This document shows positions 17,666-26,685 of a stretch of 64,000 nucleotides of DNA, piece by piece. A model generated the notes under the pieces. The model was not told the DNA's origin and did no database searches. It saw only the letters and a list, made by a program, of their open reading frames with translations. Each line of letters opens with the position of its first letter. Within the stretch, counting starts at the first letter, position 1. Both the position numbers and the translations under genes were made by a program. Origin of the DNA: Oscillospiraceae bacterium (GTDB lineage: Bacteria; Bacillota; Clostridia; Oscillospirales; CAG-382); assembly GCA_015064895.1 (NCBI GenBank), contig SVRI01000009.1, positions 1 to 64,000 on the forward strand, written 5' to 3'.

Positions 17666-18313
17666 TTATTTCGCTTCGTTCTGTTCGGGTGTCTGTTCTT
17701 CATCCATCGGCACGCCGTTTACGAAGTCCACAAATTCGTTTATGATTTCCCAAAGCACGTCAACACCCTCACCCGTTTCGGATGAAAAGGCAATTACCTC
17801 CGCATCTTCGGGGATAGCAGGATGATTTCTTATTGCTTCGAGATTCTTTATTCTGTTTGTTTTATTAAGCTTGTCCGCCTTGGTGCAGACAACGGCAAAG
17901 GGCAAATCCTCGTTTACAAGGAAATTAACCATTGCCTCGTCGTCCTTTGTAAGTCCGACCTTTAAGTCCACCAGCTGAAGATACAATCTTTCGCCGGGAG
18001 TTTCAAAATACTTGTCAATAAGCTTTTTCCATTTCTCACGCTCCGAGAAGGAACGCTTTGCGTAGCCGTAACCGGGAAGGTCTACAAGATACACCGTCGA
18101 GTCTATATCATAGCAGTTGACGGTGATTGTCTTACCGGGTTCAGCGCTGACACGGGCAAGCTTTTTTCTGTTTAGCATTTTATTGATAAGCGAGGATTTT
18201 CCCACATTGCTTCGTCCGCACATGGCAACCTGAGGAATCTCGGGACGCATAATACCCGGAAGCTGTTTGGGGAGTCCTGCCGTCATTATAAGATTTGCTT
18301 TTTGAATATTCAT
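17666..18313 (-). CDS. ysxC: ribosome biogenesis GTPase YsxC/EngB
   Basis: 215 residues from an ATG at 18313 (GGAAGGAAG upstream). G1 GRSNVGKSS (33-41), G3 DLPGYGYA, G4 TKAD, and a switch region KTITVNCYDID. Members act in 50S subunit assembly. The lon-ysxC order with a 19-bp gap is classical in Bacillota. The C-terminal tail (EEQTPEQNEAK) is short and acidic. Confidence 0.96.
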   Translation of the reverse strand: MNIQKANLIMTAGLPKQLPGIMRPEIPQVAMCGRSNVGKSSLINKMLNRKKLARVSAEPGKTITVNCYDIDSTVYLVDLPGYGYAKRSFSEREKWKKLIDKYFETPGERLYLQLVDLKVGLTKDDEAMVNFLVNEDLPFAVVCTKADKLNKTNRIKNLEAIRNHPAIPEDAEVIAFSSETGEGVDVLWEIINEFVDFVNGVPMDEEQTPEQNEAK

Positions 18314-18332
18314 ATTTATCTTCCTTCCGGAA

Positions 18333-20744
18333 TTAAACGGTAGCATTGTGGCACACCGTCACCACGTTATCGTGTGCATACATCTCGGGGTTTGTTTCCT
18401 CAGCCGTATCCCCTGATACAGGCTCAAGCACAACCTCCAGCACCTCGGATACGTGCTTTACGGGAATAAATGTAATTGCTTCCTTTACAACAGGGTCAAC
18501 CTCGTGAAGGTCTGAAATATTATCATAAGGAATAAGCACTACTTTCATGCCGTTCTTGTATGCCGCCATGGTCTTTTCGCGAAGTCCGCCTATAGGTAAA
18601 ACTCTGCCCGTAAGTGTAACTTCACCCGTCATTGCAACGTCACATCTTGCTTTTCTTCCCGAAAGCTCACTGACAATGGCACTTACCATGGTAATACCGG
18701 CACTTGGGCCGTCCTTGGGAATTGCACCTTCGGGAACATGGATATGTAAATCTGTATCCTTGAAAAACTCAGGATTTTTAATTCCAAGCTCGCCTTGATG
18801 CTTTCTGATAAAGCTCTCGGCCGCCTGCGCCGATTCCTTCATTACGTCGCCGAGGCTTCCCGTCAGTACAAACTTACCTGTACCCGGCATTGAAAGCACT
18901 TCAATCTGAAGCATTTCACCGCCAAGGGCAGTCCATGCAAGACCGTTTACAACACCCACGGTATTTTCCGTGAGCATCGGGTCGGGCTTTGACTTTCTCG
19001 GCCCCATAAGTTCGGGGACATGCTTTACAGAAACAGTAAAGCTCTTCTTTTCACCCGTAGCAATCTTCATTGCAATCTTACGGATAAGCGAAGCAACCTC
19101 TCTTTCAAGGTTTCTGACACCTGCTTCCTTTGTGTAACCGTCGATAAGTTCAAAGATTGCATCGTCCGAAAGCTTTAAGTTTCTCTTTGTAAGACCGTGT
19201 CTCTTTAACTGTTTGGGAAGAAGGTGGTCTTTACAGATAGCCAGTTTTTCGTTTCTCGTATAAGAAGGAAGATTTATAACTTCCATTCTGTCATAAAGTG
19301 CATCAGGGATTGTTTCTGCATTGTTTGCAGTTGCAATAAAGATACATTCCGAAATATCAAGAGGTATTTCAAGGAAATGGTCGCGGAAGGACTTGTTCTG
19401 GTCTGAATCAAGTACTTCGAGAAGGGCAGATGCAGGGTCGCCGTGGCTATCACGGGACAGCTTATCAATTTCATCGAGAAGTACAACGGGGTTCATACTC
19501 TTTGCCCTTGTCATACCTTCAGCAATTCTACCCGGCATTGCACCGATATATGTCTTTCTGTGGCCTCTGATATCTGCTTCATCCCTTATGCCGCCGAGAG
19601 AAATTCTGACAAAATTTCTGCCCATTGCACGTGCTATGGAGGAAGCAATGGAGGATTTACCTACACCGGGAGGACCTACAAGGCAGATTATCTGTCCCTT
19701 AAGGTCGGGGCTTAATTGCTTTACTGCGATATATTCCAGTATTCTTTCCTTGACCTTCTGCATGCCGTTATGGTCTTCGTCAAGGATTTTTCTTGCCTTT
19801 TCAACGTCAAAGACATCCTTGGTGTAAACACCGACAGGAAGCTCTAAAATTGTTTCAAGGAAGTTTCTTATAACGCTGCTCTCGGATGAGCCGAAGGGCA
19901 TTTTATTAAGCTTGTTTGCTTCCTTGGCAAGCCTTTCCTTTACTTCGTCGGAAAAGGCAGACTTTTCAATTCTTTCAAAGAAGCCGTCCTCGTCCGCATC
20001 GCCTGACATTCCGAGCTCGTCGTGAATAACCTTTAACTGTTCCTTGAGGAAATATTCTCTCTGATTGTCATTAAGTCTTTCTCTTACCTTGTCATGAAGC
20101 TCACTTCTCATGGAAAGGACTTCCCTCTCCTGTTCTAAGATTACAATGAGTCTTTCGAGTCTCTTTAAGGGGTCGCATTCTTCGAGAATCTGCTGCTTGT
20201 CCTCATATCTGAAAAGCACATTTGCCGCAATGAAGTCGGAAAGAAGCCCCGGGTCTGTTATTGCCTGAACCGAAACAACAACCTCATTCGAAATCTTGGG
20301 CATGAATTTGATATAGCTCTGGAATGCTTCAATTGCTTCTGCCACAAGAGCCTGTCCCTTTATACCGCCGTCATCGGGAAGATATACGCTCTTTACGAGA
20401 ACATTGACGGTGGGATATTCTTCTTCTCTGACTATTTCAACAATTTCTGCTCTTTTTTTTGCTTCAACAAGAAGTCTGTAATTGCCGTCGGGAAGTTTAA
20501 GCGACTGCTTGAGTCTTGCAACAACACCCATTGTATACATTTCGGGCTTTTCGGTGGGTTTGTCGGCATTTTTTACGCAGGAAAGAAAGATATTTCCTCC
20601 GTACATTGCCGCAGCCTTCATTGCCGCAACCGAACGCTTATTGTTGATTTCAAAGCTTGTGGGCACTCCGGGGAAGATTACAAGTCCTCTCATGGGAAGT
20701 GCCGGAAGCGTCATATTTTCTACTTTTTCTATGTATCTTGACAT
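18333..20744 (-). CDS. lon: ATP-dependent protease Lon
   Basis: 803 residues. N-terminal substrate-recognition domain (about 10-210), AAA+ domain with Walker A GPPGVGKSS (357-365) and Walker B VVLLDEID, and a serine-lysine protease domain with KDGPSAGITM (S681) and K724 in GGLREKT. It degrades misfolded and regulatory proteins in the cytosol. RBS GGAG lies upstream. The last 20 or so residues beyond the protease domain are a non-conserved tail. A possible operator lies in its promoter region. Confidence 0.98.
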   Translation of the reverse strand: MSRYIEKVENMTLPALPMRGLVIFPGVPTSFEINNKRSVAAMKAAAMYGGNIFLSCVKNADKPTEKPEMYTMGVVARLKQSLKLPDGNYRLLVEAKKRAEIVEIVREEEYPTVNVLVKSVYLPDDGGIKGQALVAEAIEAFQSYIKFMPKISNEVVVSVQAITDPGLLSDFIAANVLFRYEDKQQILEECDPLKRLERLIVILEQEREVLSMRSELHDKVRERLNDNQREYFLKEQLKVIHDELGMSGDADEDGFFERIEKSAFSDEVKERLAKEANKLNKMPFGSSESSVIRNFLETILELPVGVYTKDVFDVEKARKILDEDHNGMQKVKERILEYIAVKQLSPDLKGQIICLVGPPGVGKSSIASSIARAMGRNFVRISLGGIRDEADIRGHRKTYIGAMPGRIAEGMTRAKSMNPVVLLDEIDKLSRDSHGDPASALLEVLDSDQNKSFRDHFLEIPLDISECIFIATANNAETIPDALYDRMEVINLPSYTRNEKLAICKDHLLPKQLKRHGLTKRNLKLSDDAIFELIDGYTKEAGVRNLEREVASLIRKIAMKIATGEKKSFTVSVKHVPELMGPRKSKPDPMLTENTVGVVNGLAWTALGGEMLQIEVLSMPGTGKFVLTGSLGDVMKESAQAAESFIRKHQGELGIKNPEFFKDTDLHIHVPEGAIPKDGPSAGITMVSAIVSELSGRKARCDVAMTGEVTLTGRVLPIGGLREKTMAAYKNGMKVVLIPYDNISDLHEVDPVVKEAITFIPVKHVSEVLEVVLEPVSGDTAEETNPEMYAHDNVVTVCHNATV

Positions 20745-20806
20745 TTTTTCACTCCGTGTTTTTTCGCTTAAAAACGATATTTCGCCTTATATAGATATTC
20801 TATTGT

Positions 20807-20830
20807 ATTATAACACAATCTTGTCAAGAT
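20807..20830 (-). promoter_or_regulatory. lon promoter region with palindrome
   Basis: On the minus strand TATAAT occupies 20812-20807, and immediately upstream lies the perfect palindrome ATCTTG-A-CAAGAT (20818-20830). No good -35 box is spaced correctly, so this may be an operator of a stress regulator such as CtsR or HrcA, though it matches neither consensus. Confidence 0.4.
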
Positions 20831-20879
20831 GAATAATAAAAAAGTCAAATGTTTATATATTATTTACAATATTCCCGCT

Positions 20880-21560
20880 TTATTTGTCTTCTTCACCATT
20901 ATCTGCAGGATAATCCCCCGACAAAACGTCACAAAGCTTGTCGTAACCGAGAACAAAATTGCTTGTTCCGTACTTTATGGGCGAAAGAATACCTGCGTTT
21001 ACATAAAAGCAAAGTCCCTTGGGTACGGCAAAGCAGTTATGTACATCAAAATGCTTTGACAAATTCACAAGATAGTCTGAATAATATCCGAATGCAGGAT
21101 TTTCTGCGTTTTCTGCGGCTGATGTACAAACGAGGGAAAAAATCTTTCTCTTGGAAGCTCTGTCAAGCTTAATTATGTCGGAAAGCGGCAGAATACAATT
21201 GTTTTTCACACTCCACATCTGTGAAAAACGGCGTGTTTTTATGCTTTTCCCCTCTGAAAAAGTAAGGTCAAGCACAATGCTTACAATGTCGTCCTGACAA
21301 AGTGAGACGGTGTAGCTCATAGATAAAGCAATGGGAAGCCTACAGGTGAGAAGCTTAAATTTCAACTTTCTCGGCAGCTTGTTTCTGGCATGGTACGAAT
21401 ATTTTTCGGCTATAGATGAGTAAAAATCGTTCATTTTTTTACAGAGCTTTTTATGTTTTTCACTTTCAAAATACGGATACTTTATATTTTCGACAACAGC
21501 CACTCTTTCACCGAGTCTGACCTTGCTCTTAATCTTTTTTTCGGTAATGGATATTGACAT
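20880..21560 (-). CDS. DUF3298/RsiV-like C-terminal domain protein
   Basis: 226 residues without signal peptide. The C-terminal half has the DUF3298-type pattern: LPLSDIIKLD, then FAVPKGLCFYVNAGILSPIKYGT. This is like the extracellular part of RsiV-type anti-sigma factors, but here there is no membrane anchor, which is unusual. It lies upstream of lon on the same strand with a 135-bp gap. Function unknown. Confidence 0.65.
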   Translation of the reverse strand: MSISITEKKIKSKVRLGERVAVVENIKYPYFESEKHKKLCKKMNDFYSSIAEKYSYHARNKLPRKLKFKLLTCRLPIALSMSYTVSLCQDDIVSIVLDLTFSEGKSIKTRRFSQMWSVKNNCILPLSDIIKLDRASKRKIFSLVCTSAAENAENPAFGYYSDYLVNLSKHFDVHNCFAVPKGLCFYVNAGILSPIKYGTSNFVLGYDKLCDVLSGDYPADNGEEDK

Positions 21561-21620
21561 AGTACTGCTCCTTTCGGCTGATAGTACAGTTTATGCCGAC
21601 ATATGTATTCTTTATGTGTA

Positions 21621-21653
21621 AAAAAATCCCTTGTGCCGTAGATGACACAAGGG
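21621..21653 (-). terminator. terminator after the GH127 gene
   Basis: Stem CCCTTGTG / CACAAGGG with a T7 run on the minus strand, 8 bp beyond the stop at 21661. Confidence 0.85.
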
Positions 21654-21660
21654 AAAATTA

Positions 21661-23616
21661 TTATTTCAGCTTTGCTTTCGGGAAATAAGTAAGCCTTAAG
21701 TTTGTACATCCGAAGGGCTTGAGAACCAGCGGAAGTTTATGGGTGACTATCTGATACTCACCGCAAGGCTCACACGTTCTGTTTGGATAGGGAGGCATAA
21801 TGTAGGGTGCTTTATAACAGTGTGCATGAAGCTTTATGGGGGTGTTTTCCCACACATATCCCTTTGGCTCTATTTCTTCAACAGTAAAGTCGGAGGGTTT
21901 TATATTCTCGTCAATGGCAAGATTCCAGTTGATGTAGTTGCGTCTGAGACCTGTTGCTTCGTGATGGCTCTTGTAAGGAGGATCTCGGTAAAACGGCACC
22001 AGCTGGTACCATGTCCAGCCATCGGGCAAAGGTGTCATGGGGCTTCCCTCAGTGGCAATCCAATCCTCGGGAATGTGATAGGAATAAAGGAGTGCGCCGT
22101 ATTTTATGGCAATAGGATGAACGGCGGGACCGTCGGTGTCGTCTACTTTTATTACTTCGATTTCGGCTTTGAATGTAATTTCAACAACATCGCCGCATTT
22201 CCATGCCTTGTCAAGCTTTATGTAACCATTTTCATCGGCAGAGCATTCTGTTTTTTCGCCGTTTACCGTAACTTCAAATCCCTTTGCCCACATGGGGTTC
22301 TTAAGATAAAGTGCAAAGGATTTGTCGCAACCAATCTCAAAACGCACATTGTTTCTGAAAGGATAAAGAGTATTTACGTTTATCTTTATACCGTTATAGT
22401 CAAGTCTGCAAGGACCGTATGACTGAACATAAACATTTCCGTCATTATCTGTCATCATAAAGTCTCTTATAAATTCAGGTACGTTGCAAACGGCATTTAC
22501 GGGACAGCAGGAAACGGGATAACAGGGTGTATACGCCTGCATATCCACCTTTGCTCCGGCAGTAGAAGAAGTGGTGGTAGCCATAAACTGATTGGGAGAA
22601 CTTAAGTATGCTATTGCCTTTTCGTCCTTTTTTCTTGCACCCATGGCACCGTTATAGTACATTTCTTCCATATAGTCGCCGTAGATTGCCTTACCCGTGA
22701 TAATGCCCATCATGGTAAAGGTTGCATTGAAATAGGCATAGCTGCAATATTCGGTCTCGTTTGTTCCGCCAACAGGCCCGAGATACTCGGATATGGATAC
22801 GGGACCGCCCGAAAGCTGGGTTGAGTATTTTCTTACTTTCTGAATACCCTTTTCACTTGCTTTTAAATATTCTTCATTACCAAAGGCAGAGTAAACCATG
22901 GCAGGAAGCCTGAGATAATATCCGACAGCCGCAGTATGATTGGAGTTATAGTGGAAATCATCCGACAAAAGTGCCTTGTAGGATGATTCGAAAATATCTC
23001 TGTCACAAGTCATCTCAAGATATTCTTTTGCATATTCTGCCAAGGTCTCGTCGCCGGTGTGAAAATATGTCAGAATCATCGGTTCTATAAGATAGGGTGC
23101 AGCATAAAATGTCTTATTATCCCCTGCCCATTCTCTTGTAAACCAAAGCATACACTTGTGTACGGCTTCAAGAACATCTTTTCTTCCCGTTGCTTCATAG
23201 AAAGCTATAAGACCTCGCATTGCACAGGCTGTACCCCAGCCGTTGAAGTCGTCGTATATGTTGGCATCGTCCTCATAGAATGTGCCGAGATAACCGTCTG
23301 CCTTCTGATTCTTCATCATGCCGTCAACCCACTCGGCAGCAGTTTTTTTCATTTCTTCGTCATCAAGGACAAATGCCGATTGGATATAGCCTGTCCAGTA
23401 GTTGCCCGAAATTTCGGCACCCCAGCCTGACTGGTCGCCGGGTCCCCATGCTTTGACGTAAGTCTTTTTAATGTAAGGCAAGGCAATCATTTCGGGTTCC
23501 AGGTCTTTAAGATGACCTGTCATGCCGTCTTTACAGCGAAGAAGCTGGTCTTTAAGGAAACCTTCTGCCTTGACTGCACCGAGAGGAAGTCTTATACATT
23601 TGTTGTAGTTTTTCAT
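21661..23616 (-). CDS. GH127-type (DUF1680) glycoside hydrolase, putative beta-L-arabinofuranosidase
   Basis: 651 residues with no signal peptide, so cytosolic. The N-terminal alpha/alpha barrel has GYLGTFYEDDANIYDDFNGW and catalytic-site motifs GGTNETEYC (E289, C291) and SCCPVN (C370, C371). The Glu plus three Cys match the zinc site and nucleophile of GH127 beta-L-arabinofuranosidases. A C-terminal beta-sandwich follows. GH127/146 enzymes remove arabinofuranose from plant glycoproteins or pectin; the precise specificity cannot be told. RBS AGAGG precedes the ATG. Neighbours are not sugar genes, so it is probably a single-gene unit. Confidence 0.88.
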   Translation of the reverse strand: MKNYNKCIRLPLGAVKAEGFLKDQLLRCKDGMTGHLKDLEPEMIALPYIKKTYVKAWGPGDQSGWGAEISGNYWTGYIQSAFVLDDEEMKKTAAEWVDGMMKNQKADGYLGTFYEDDANIYDDFNGWGTACAMRGLIAFYEATGRKDVLEAVHKCMLWFTREWAGDNKTFYAAPYLIEPMILTYFHTGDETLAEYAKEYLEMTCDRDIFESSYKALLSDDFHYNSNHTAAVGYYLRLPAMVYSAFGNEEYLKASEKGIQKVRKYSTQLSGGPVSISEYLGPVGGTNETEYCSYAYFNATFTMMGIITGKAIYGDYMEEMYYNGAMGARKKDEKAIAYLSSPNQFMATTTSSTAGAKVDMQAYTPCYPVSCCPVNAVCNVPEFIRDFMMTDNDGNVYVQSYGPCRLDYNGIKINVNTLYPFRNNVRFEIGCDKSFALYLKNPMWAKGFEVTVNGEKTECSADENGYIKLDKAWKCGDVVEITFKAEIEVIKVDDTDGPAVHPIAIKYGALLYSYHIPEDWIATEGSPMTPLPDGWTWYQLVPFYRDPPYKSHHEATGLRRNYINWNLAIDENIKPSDFTVEEIEPKGYVWENTPIKLHAHCYKAPYIMPPYPNRTCEPCGEYQIVTHKLPLVLKPFGCTNLRLTYFPKAKLK

Positions 23617-23800
23617 AATGTACCTCTAAACACGGATATTAATTTGCGGATGCCGTTACCGACATCCGCTTGTTTTACCAAAAAATATAATTTTGAGTTT
23701 GACCGCTCGCGTTTATGGCGGTCAAACGGTGCTTGTTATGCGACACAAACATCGGTTAATCACAGAAATTGCCCGCGAATTTGCCCGCGGGGGCTCCCCG
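23617..23800. repeat. intergenic modular repeat element
   Basis: No gene. Hairpin GCGGATG / CATCCGC (23646-23669), hairpin GTTTGACCGC / GCGGTCAAAC (23697-23727), and the GC-rich palindrome GCGGGG-GCT-CCCCGC (23787-23801), followed inside the metY 3' end by AAAGAGAAAGTAAG. The last two modules recur near 27218-27248. Confidence 0.75.
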
Positions 23801-25075
23801 CTAAAGAGAAAGTAAGGCCTGCTTGATATCGTCTATAATATCGCCTACGTATTCAATGCCGACGGAAAGTCTGAGAAGGTCGGGGCTTGTTCCGCATTCA
23901 ATAAGCTGCTGGTCGGTAAGCTGACGGTGGGTTGTGCTTGCGGGATGAAGGATACAGGTTCTTGCATCGGCAACGTGGGTTACAATTGCCGCAAGCTTTA
24001 GAGAATCCATAAACTTTGTAGCCGCTTCTCTGCCGCCCTTAACGCCGAAGGAAATTACACCGCATGTGCCGTTAGGCATATACTTTTTAGCTCTTTCGTG
24101 GTACTTTGAGGACTCGAGTCCGGGATATTCCACCCATGCAATTCTGTCATCACTCTCTAAGAACTTTGCAACTTCAAGAGCGTTGGCACAATGTCTTTCC
24201 ATTCTTAAGTGAAGTGTCTCAAGACCGAGATTTAAAAGGAATGCGTTATGGGGTGAAGGAATAGAACCAAGGTCACGCATTACCTGTGCAAGAAGCTTTG
24301 TCATAAATGCACTCTTGCCGAACTTTTCTGTATATGTGATACCGTGATAGGAATCGTCGGGAGTTGTAAGACCGGGGAACTTGTCTGCATGTGCATTCCA
24401 GTCGAAGTTGCCGCTGTCAACCACGCATCCGCCTACGCTTGTTGCATGACCGTCCATGTACTTTGTTGTGGAATGTGTTACGATATCCGCACCGTGTTCA
24501 AAGGGGCGGCAGTTGATGGGTGTGGGGAATGTGTTGTCAACGATGAAGGGTACGCCGTGCTTGTGAGCAGCATTTGCAAACTGTTCAAAGTCAATGATAT
24601 TGAGCGAAGGGTTTGAAATACTTTCGGCAAATACAGCCTTGGTGTTTTCTTTGAATGCCGCTTCAAGTTCTGCATCCGAAACATCGGGTGTAACGAAGGT
24701 AAAGTCAATGCCCATCTTTCTCATTGTTACATTAAAAAGATTGAATGTGCCGCCGTAAATTGCAGAGGAACAAACAACGTGGTCGCCTGCAGAGCAGATA
24801 TTGAAGATTGCATAGAAGTTTGCAGCCTGACCCGAGGATGTAAGAAGTGCACCTACACCGCCTTCAAGGTCGCAGATTTTTGCCGCAACACAGTCGTTTG
24901 TGGGGTTTGCAAGACGTGTGTAGAAGTAGCCGCTTTCTTCGAGGTCGAAAAGTCTGCCCATCTGGTCTGAGGATTCGTATTTATATGTTGTACTCTGTAC
25001 AATGGGAAGAATTCTGCTTTCGCCGTTTTTAGGTGTGTAACCTGACTGGATACACTTTGTATAAATGTGACTCAT
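23801..25075 (-). CDS. metY: O-acetylhomoserine sulfhydrylase/aminocarboxypropyltransferase
   Basis: 424 residues from an ATG at 25075 (GGAGG upstream); a longer frame of 486 codons overlaps plsY and has a lysine-rich artefact N-terminus. Cys/Met-metabolism PLP fold: TTYKYESSDQ, YTRLANPT, GGVGALLTSSGQAA, and PLP lysine K205 in HSTTKYMDGH. It makes homocysteine from O-acetylhomoserine and sulfide. The last residues ALLSL and the stop are encoded by the TTACTTTCTCTTTAG end of the adjoining repeat. Confidence 0.93.
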   Translation of the reverse strand: MSHIYTKCIQSGYTPKNGESRILPIVQSTTYKYESSDQMGRLFDLEESGYFYTRLANPTNDCVAAKICDLEGGVGALLTSSGQAANFYAIFNICSAGDHVVCSSAIYGGTFNLFNVTMRKMGIDFTFVTPDVSDAELEAAFKENTKAVFAESISNPSLNIIDFEQFANAAHKHGVPFIVDNTFPTPINCRPFEHGADIVTHSTTKYMDGHATSVGGCVVDSGNFDWNAHADKFPGLTTPDDSYHGITYTEKFGKSAFMTKLLAQVMRDLGSIPSPHNAFLLNLGLETLHLRMERHCANALEVAKFLESDDRIAWVEYPGLESSKYHERAKKYMPNGTCGVISFGVKGGREAATKFMDSLKLAAIVTHVADARTCILHPASTTHRQLTDQQLIECGTSPDLLRLSVGIEYVGDIIDDIKQALLSL

Positions 25076-25094
25076 GGTTTTTGCCTCCGATAAT

Positions 25095-25901
25095 TTATTT
25101 CTTTGATACTTTATACTTTGTTTCTTTCTTCTTTTTCTTTGCCTTATAAACCTTGGTTTCAGACTCTGTTTCGTGCTCTGTTTCAGATTCTTCGCCTTTA
25201 TCCTTTTTCTTGAAGGCAAACTTTGTTTCCTTGCCGTTTGCAAGTCTGTAAAGGTTGGCATGATGCTTACAGATTACAAGAATCGCCATAAGGAACGAAC
25301 AGATAAATGCAATTCCCCAATTGGGAAGTTTACCTGCAATGGAATAGAATGTCATAAAGGGGAAAATTGCCGCCGCAAGACACGAACCCAAGGAAACGTA
25401 TCTTGTGAGTAAAACCGTAAGTGCAAAAACACCTATTACTACAAGGAAAACCAAGGGGTTCACAACAAGTATTACCGCCGCTGCGGTTGCAACACCCTTG
25501 CCTCCTCTGAAACCGTAGAATATCGGGAAAACATGACCTATAACGCAGAAAAGACCTGCCAAATATCCGCCAAGTGTAACACCCATGAGGAAAGAACCGA
25601 TTACTACCGAAAGTACGCCCTTGAGAATGTCACCCAAAATGGTGAAAAGAGCCGCTTTCTTTCCGTAGGTTCTTGCCATGTTGGTAGTACCTGCGTTTTT
25701 ACTGCCGAATTCTCTGATATCTTCACCGTACATTCTTTTTGAAAGAATAAGTGCAAAGTTCAATGAACCCAACAAGTATGCAATCACTGCCGTTAAAACA
25801 AGGCCTATGATTATAAATGCCGTACCCATTTTCCCCGAACCCGAGGAAAGAAGCGTAATCGCTCCGTTTACATAGGCATTCCCTATTACTTCAAAAAACA
25901 T
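25095..25901 (-). CDS. plsY: glycerol-3-phosphate acyltransferase PlsY with charged tail
   Basis: 268 residues from an ATG at 25901 (AAAGGGG upstream). Membrane protein with the PlsY motifs GSLNFALILSK, EFGSKNAGTTNMAR and GHVFPIFYGFRGGKGVAT. It uses acyl-phosphate made by PlsX to acylate glycerol-3-phosphate. After the last helix come about 50 highly charged residues (Lys/Glu, ESETEHETESETK), longer than the usual approximately 200-residue PlsY. plsX lies far away at 42.1 kb. It is followed 20 bp later by metY. Confidence 0.94.
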   Translation of the reverse strand: MFFEVIGNAYVNGAITLLSSGSGKMGTAFIIIGLVLTAVIAYLLGSLNFALILSKRMYGEDIREFGSKNAGTTNMARTYGKKAALFTILGDILKGVLSVVIGSFLMGVTLGGYLAGLFCVIGHVFPIFYGFRGGKGVATAAAVILVVNPLVFLVVIGVFALTVLLTRYVSLGSCLAAAIFPFMTFYSIAGKLPNWGIAFICSFLMAILVICKHHANLYRLANGKETKFAFKKKDKGEESETEHETESETKVYKAKKKKKETKYKVSKK

Positions 25902-26386
25902 ATTTTTTCCCCTTTTCCAAAAAGATGATTTCAATATGTTAATTACATATTCAACTGCAAAGTTACGTAAATTTCAAACACTTACCCACTATTCTATTTT
26001 ATTTTATCACACATTTTGGAAGTTTACAAGGGATTTTTATGTTTTGAGGTAAAAAAATGAAGGATTAGGAAAAATCGTAAGACAAAAAAATACAGACATG
26101 TTTTTTTTAACCTATTATATAAACATTTTTCTTATATGTTACTCTTTTTTCTGTACTTTTGTATCGACAAAAGTACCAAAAACGCCCACTCAAAAAGAAG
26201 GGATGGCTCGGTTGGGGTTATATATGAGCAAAAAAATGCCGCATTCGACCATTAATGAGGTCAAATGCGGAGTTATTCTATAGTTTTAGTAAAGTGCTCC
26301 CAACCTCCGCTGACTTCCCTTCTTTCGCCGTGGCGGCTTATCTTCCCTCATTGGTGTGTGCTTTAAATGCAAAAAAGAGAAAGACA
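25902..26386. repeat. intergenic region with modular repeat element
   Basis: About 480 bp without a convincing gene. From 26153 it carries hairpin GTACTTTTGT / ACAAAAGTAC (26153-26176, sister of 29794-29819), an imperfect hairpin CCGCATT-GACC / GGTC-AATGCGG (26239-26270), and a GTGGCGGCTTATCTTCCCTC segment similar to 29940-29960 and 30032-30050. 25902-26150 is AT-rich and holds nothing I can name. Confidence 0.65.
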
Positions 26387-26563
26387 TCAGTCTTCCTCTA
26401 TTTCAATAATTCCATTTTCTTCTTCGTACTTTGAAACACGTTTCTTTATATACTGCTCAATGGTTTTATTTGCCGAGCGTCCTTCCGACTCTGCAATATA
26501 TTTGAATTTTGCAAACATATCTCTGTTCACTCTTAATGTATATCTTAAAACCTTTTCATCCAT
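26387..26563 (-). CDS. ribbon-helix-helix (Arc-type) regulator
   Basis: 58 residues starting MDEKVLRYTLRVNRDMFAKF at 26563; the longer frame upstream is intergenic sequence. One strand (VLRYTLRV) plus two helices (DMFAKFKYIAESE and ANKTIEQYIKKRV) is the classical RHH layout, followed by an acidic tail. RHH dimers bind tandem half-sites. Two pairs of 11-bp-spaced direct repeats lie in the divergent promoter region, which fits autoregulation and control of the SLOG gene at 26686. Confidence 0.82.
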   Translation of the reverse strand: MDEKVLRYTLRVNRDMFAKFKYIAESEGRSANKTIEQYIKKRVSKYEEENGIIEIEED

Positions 26564-26586
26564 TGCAATGTCTCTTTTCCACCAAA

Positions 26587-26608
26587 ATGACGTTATTATG
26601 ACATTATT
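26587..26608. promoter_or_regulatory. operator-like direct repeats, RHH side
   Basis: ATGACGTTATT followed directly by ATGACATTATT (11-bp period). They abut the minus-strand -10 box TATAAT (26611-26606) of the RHH gene. Confidence 0.6.
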
Positions 26609-26643
26609 ATAGTGGAATATTTTTTTCAAAACAAAAATAGTGG

Positions 26644-26668
26644 TATAATGACGCAATAGTGACGCAAT
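26644..26668. promoter_or_regulatory. promoter and operator-like direct repeats, SLOG side
   Basis: TATAAT (26644-26649) overlaps AATGACGCAAT, which is followed at an 11-bp period by AGTGACGCAAT (to 26668). These match the repeats at 26587-26608 in the TGAC core. Confidence 0.6.
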
Positions 26669-26685
26669 AAAAAGGAGTCAAAAAA

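Noticed and set aside
25076..25261. N-terminal extension of metY
   Set aside because: The extra 62 codons are Lys/Arg-rich, overlap plsY out of frame and lack an RBS; GGAGG marks the ATG at 25075.
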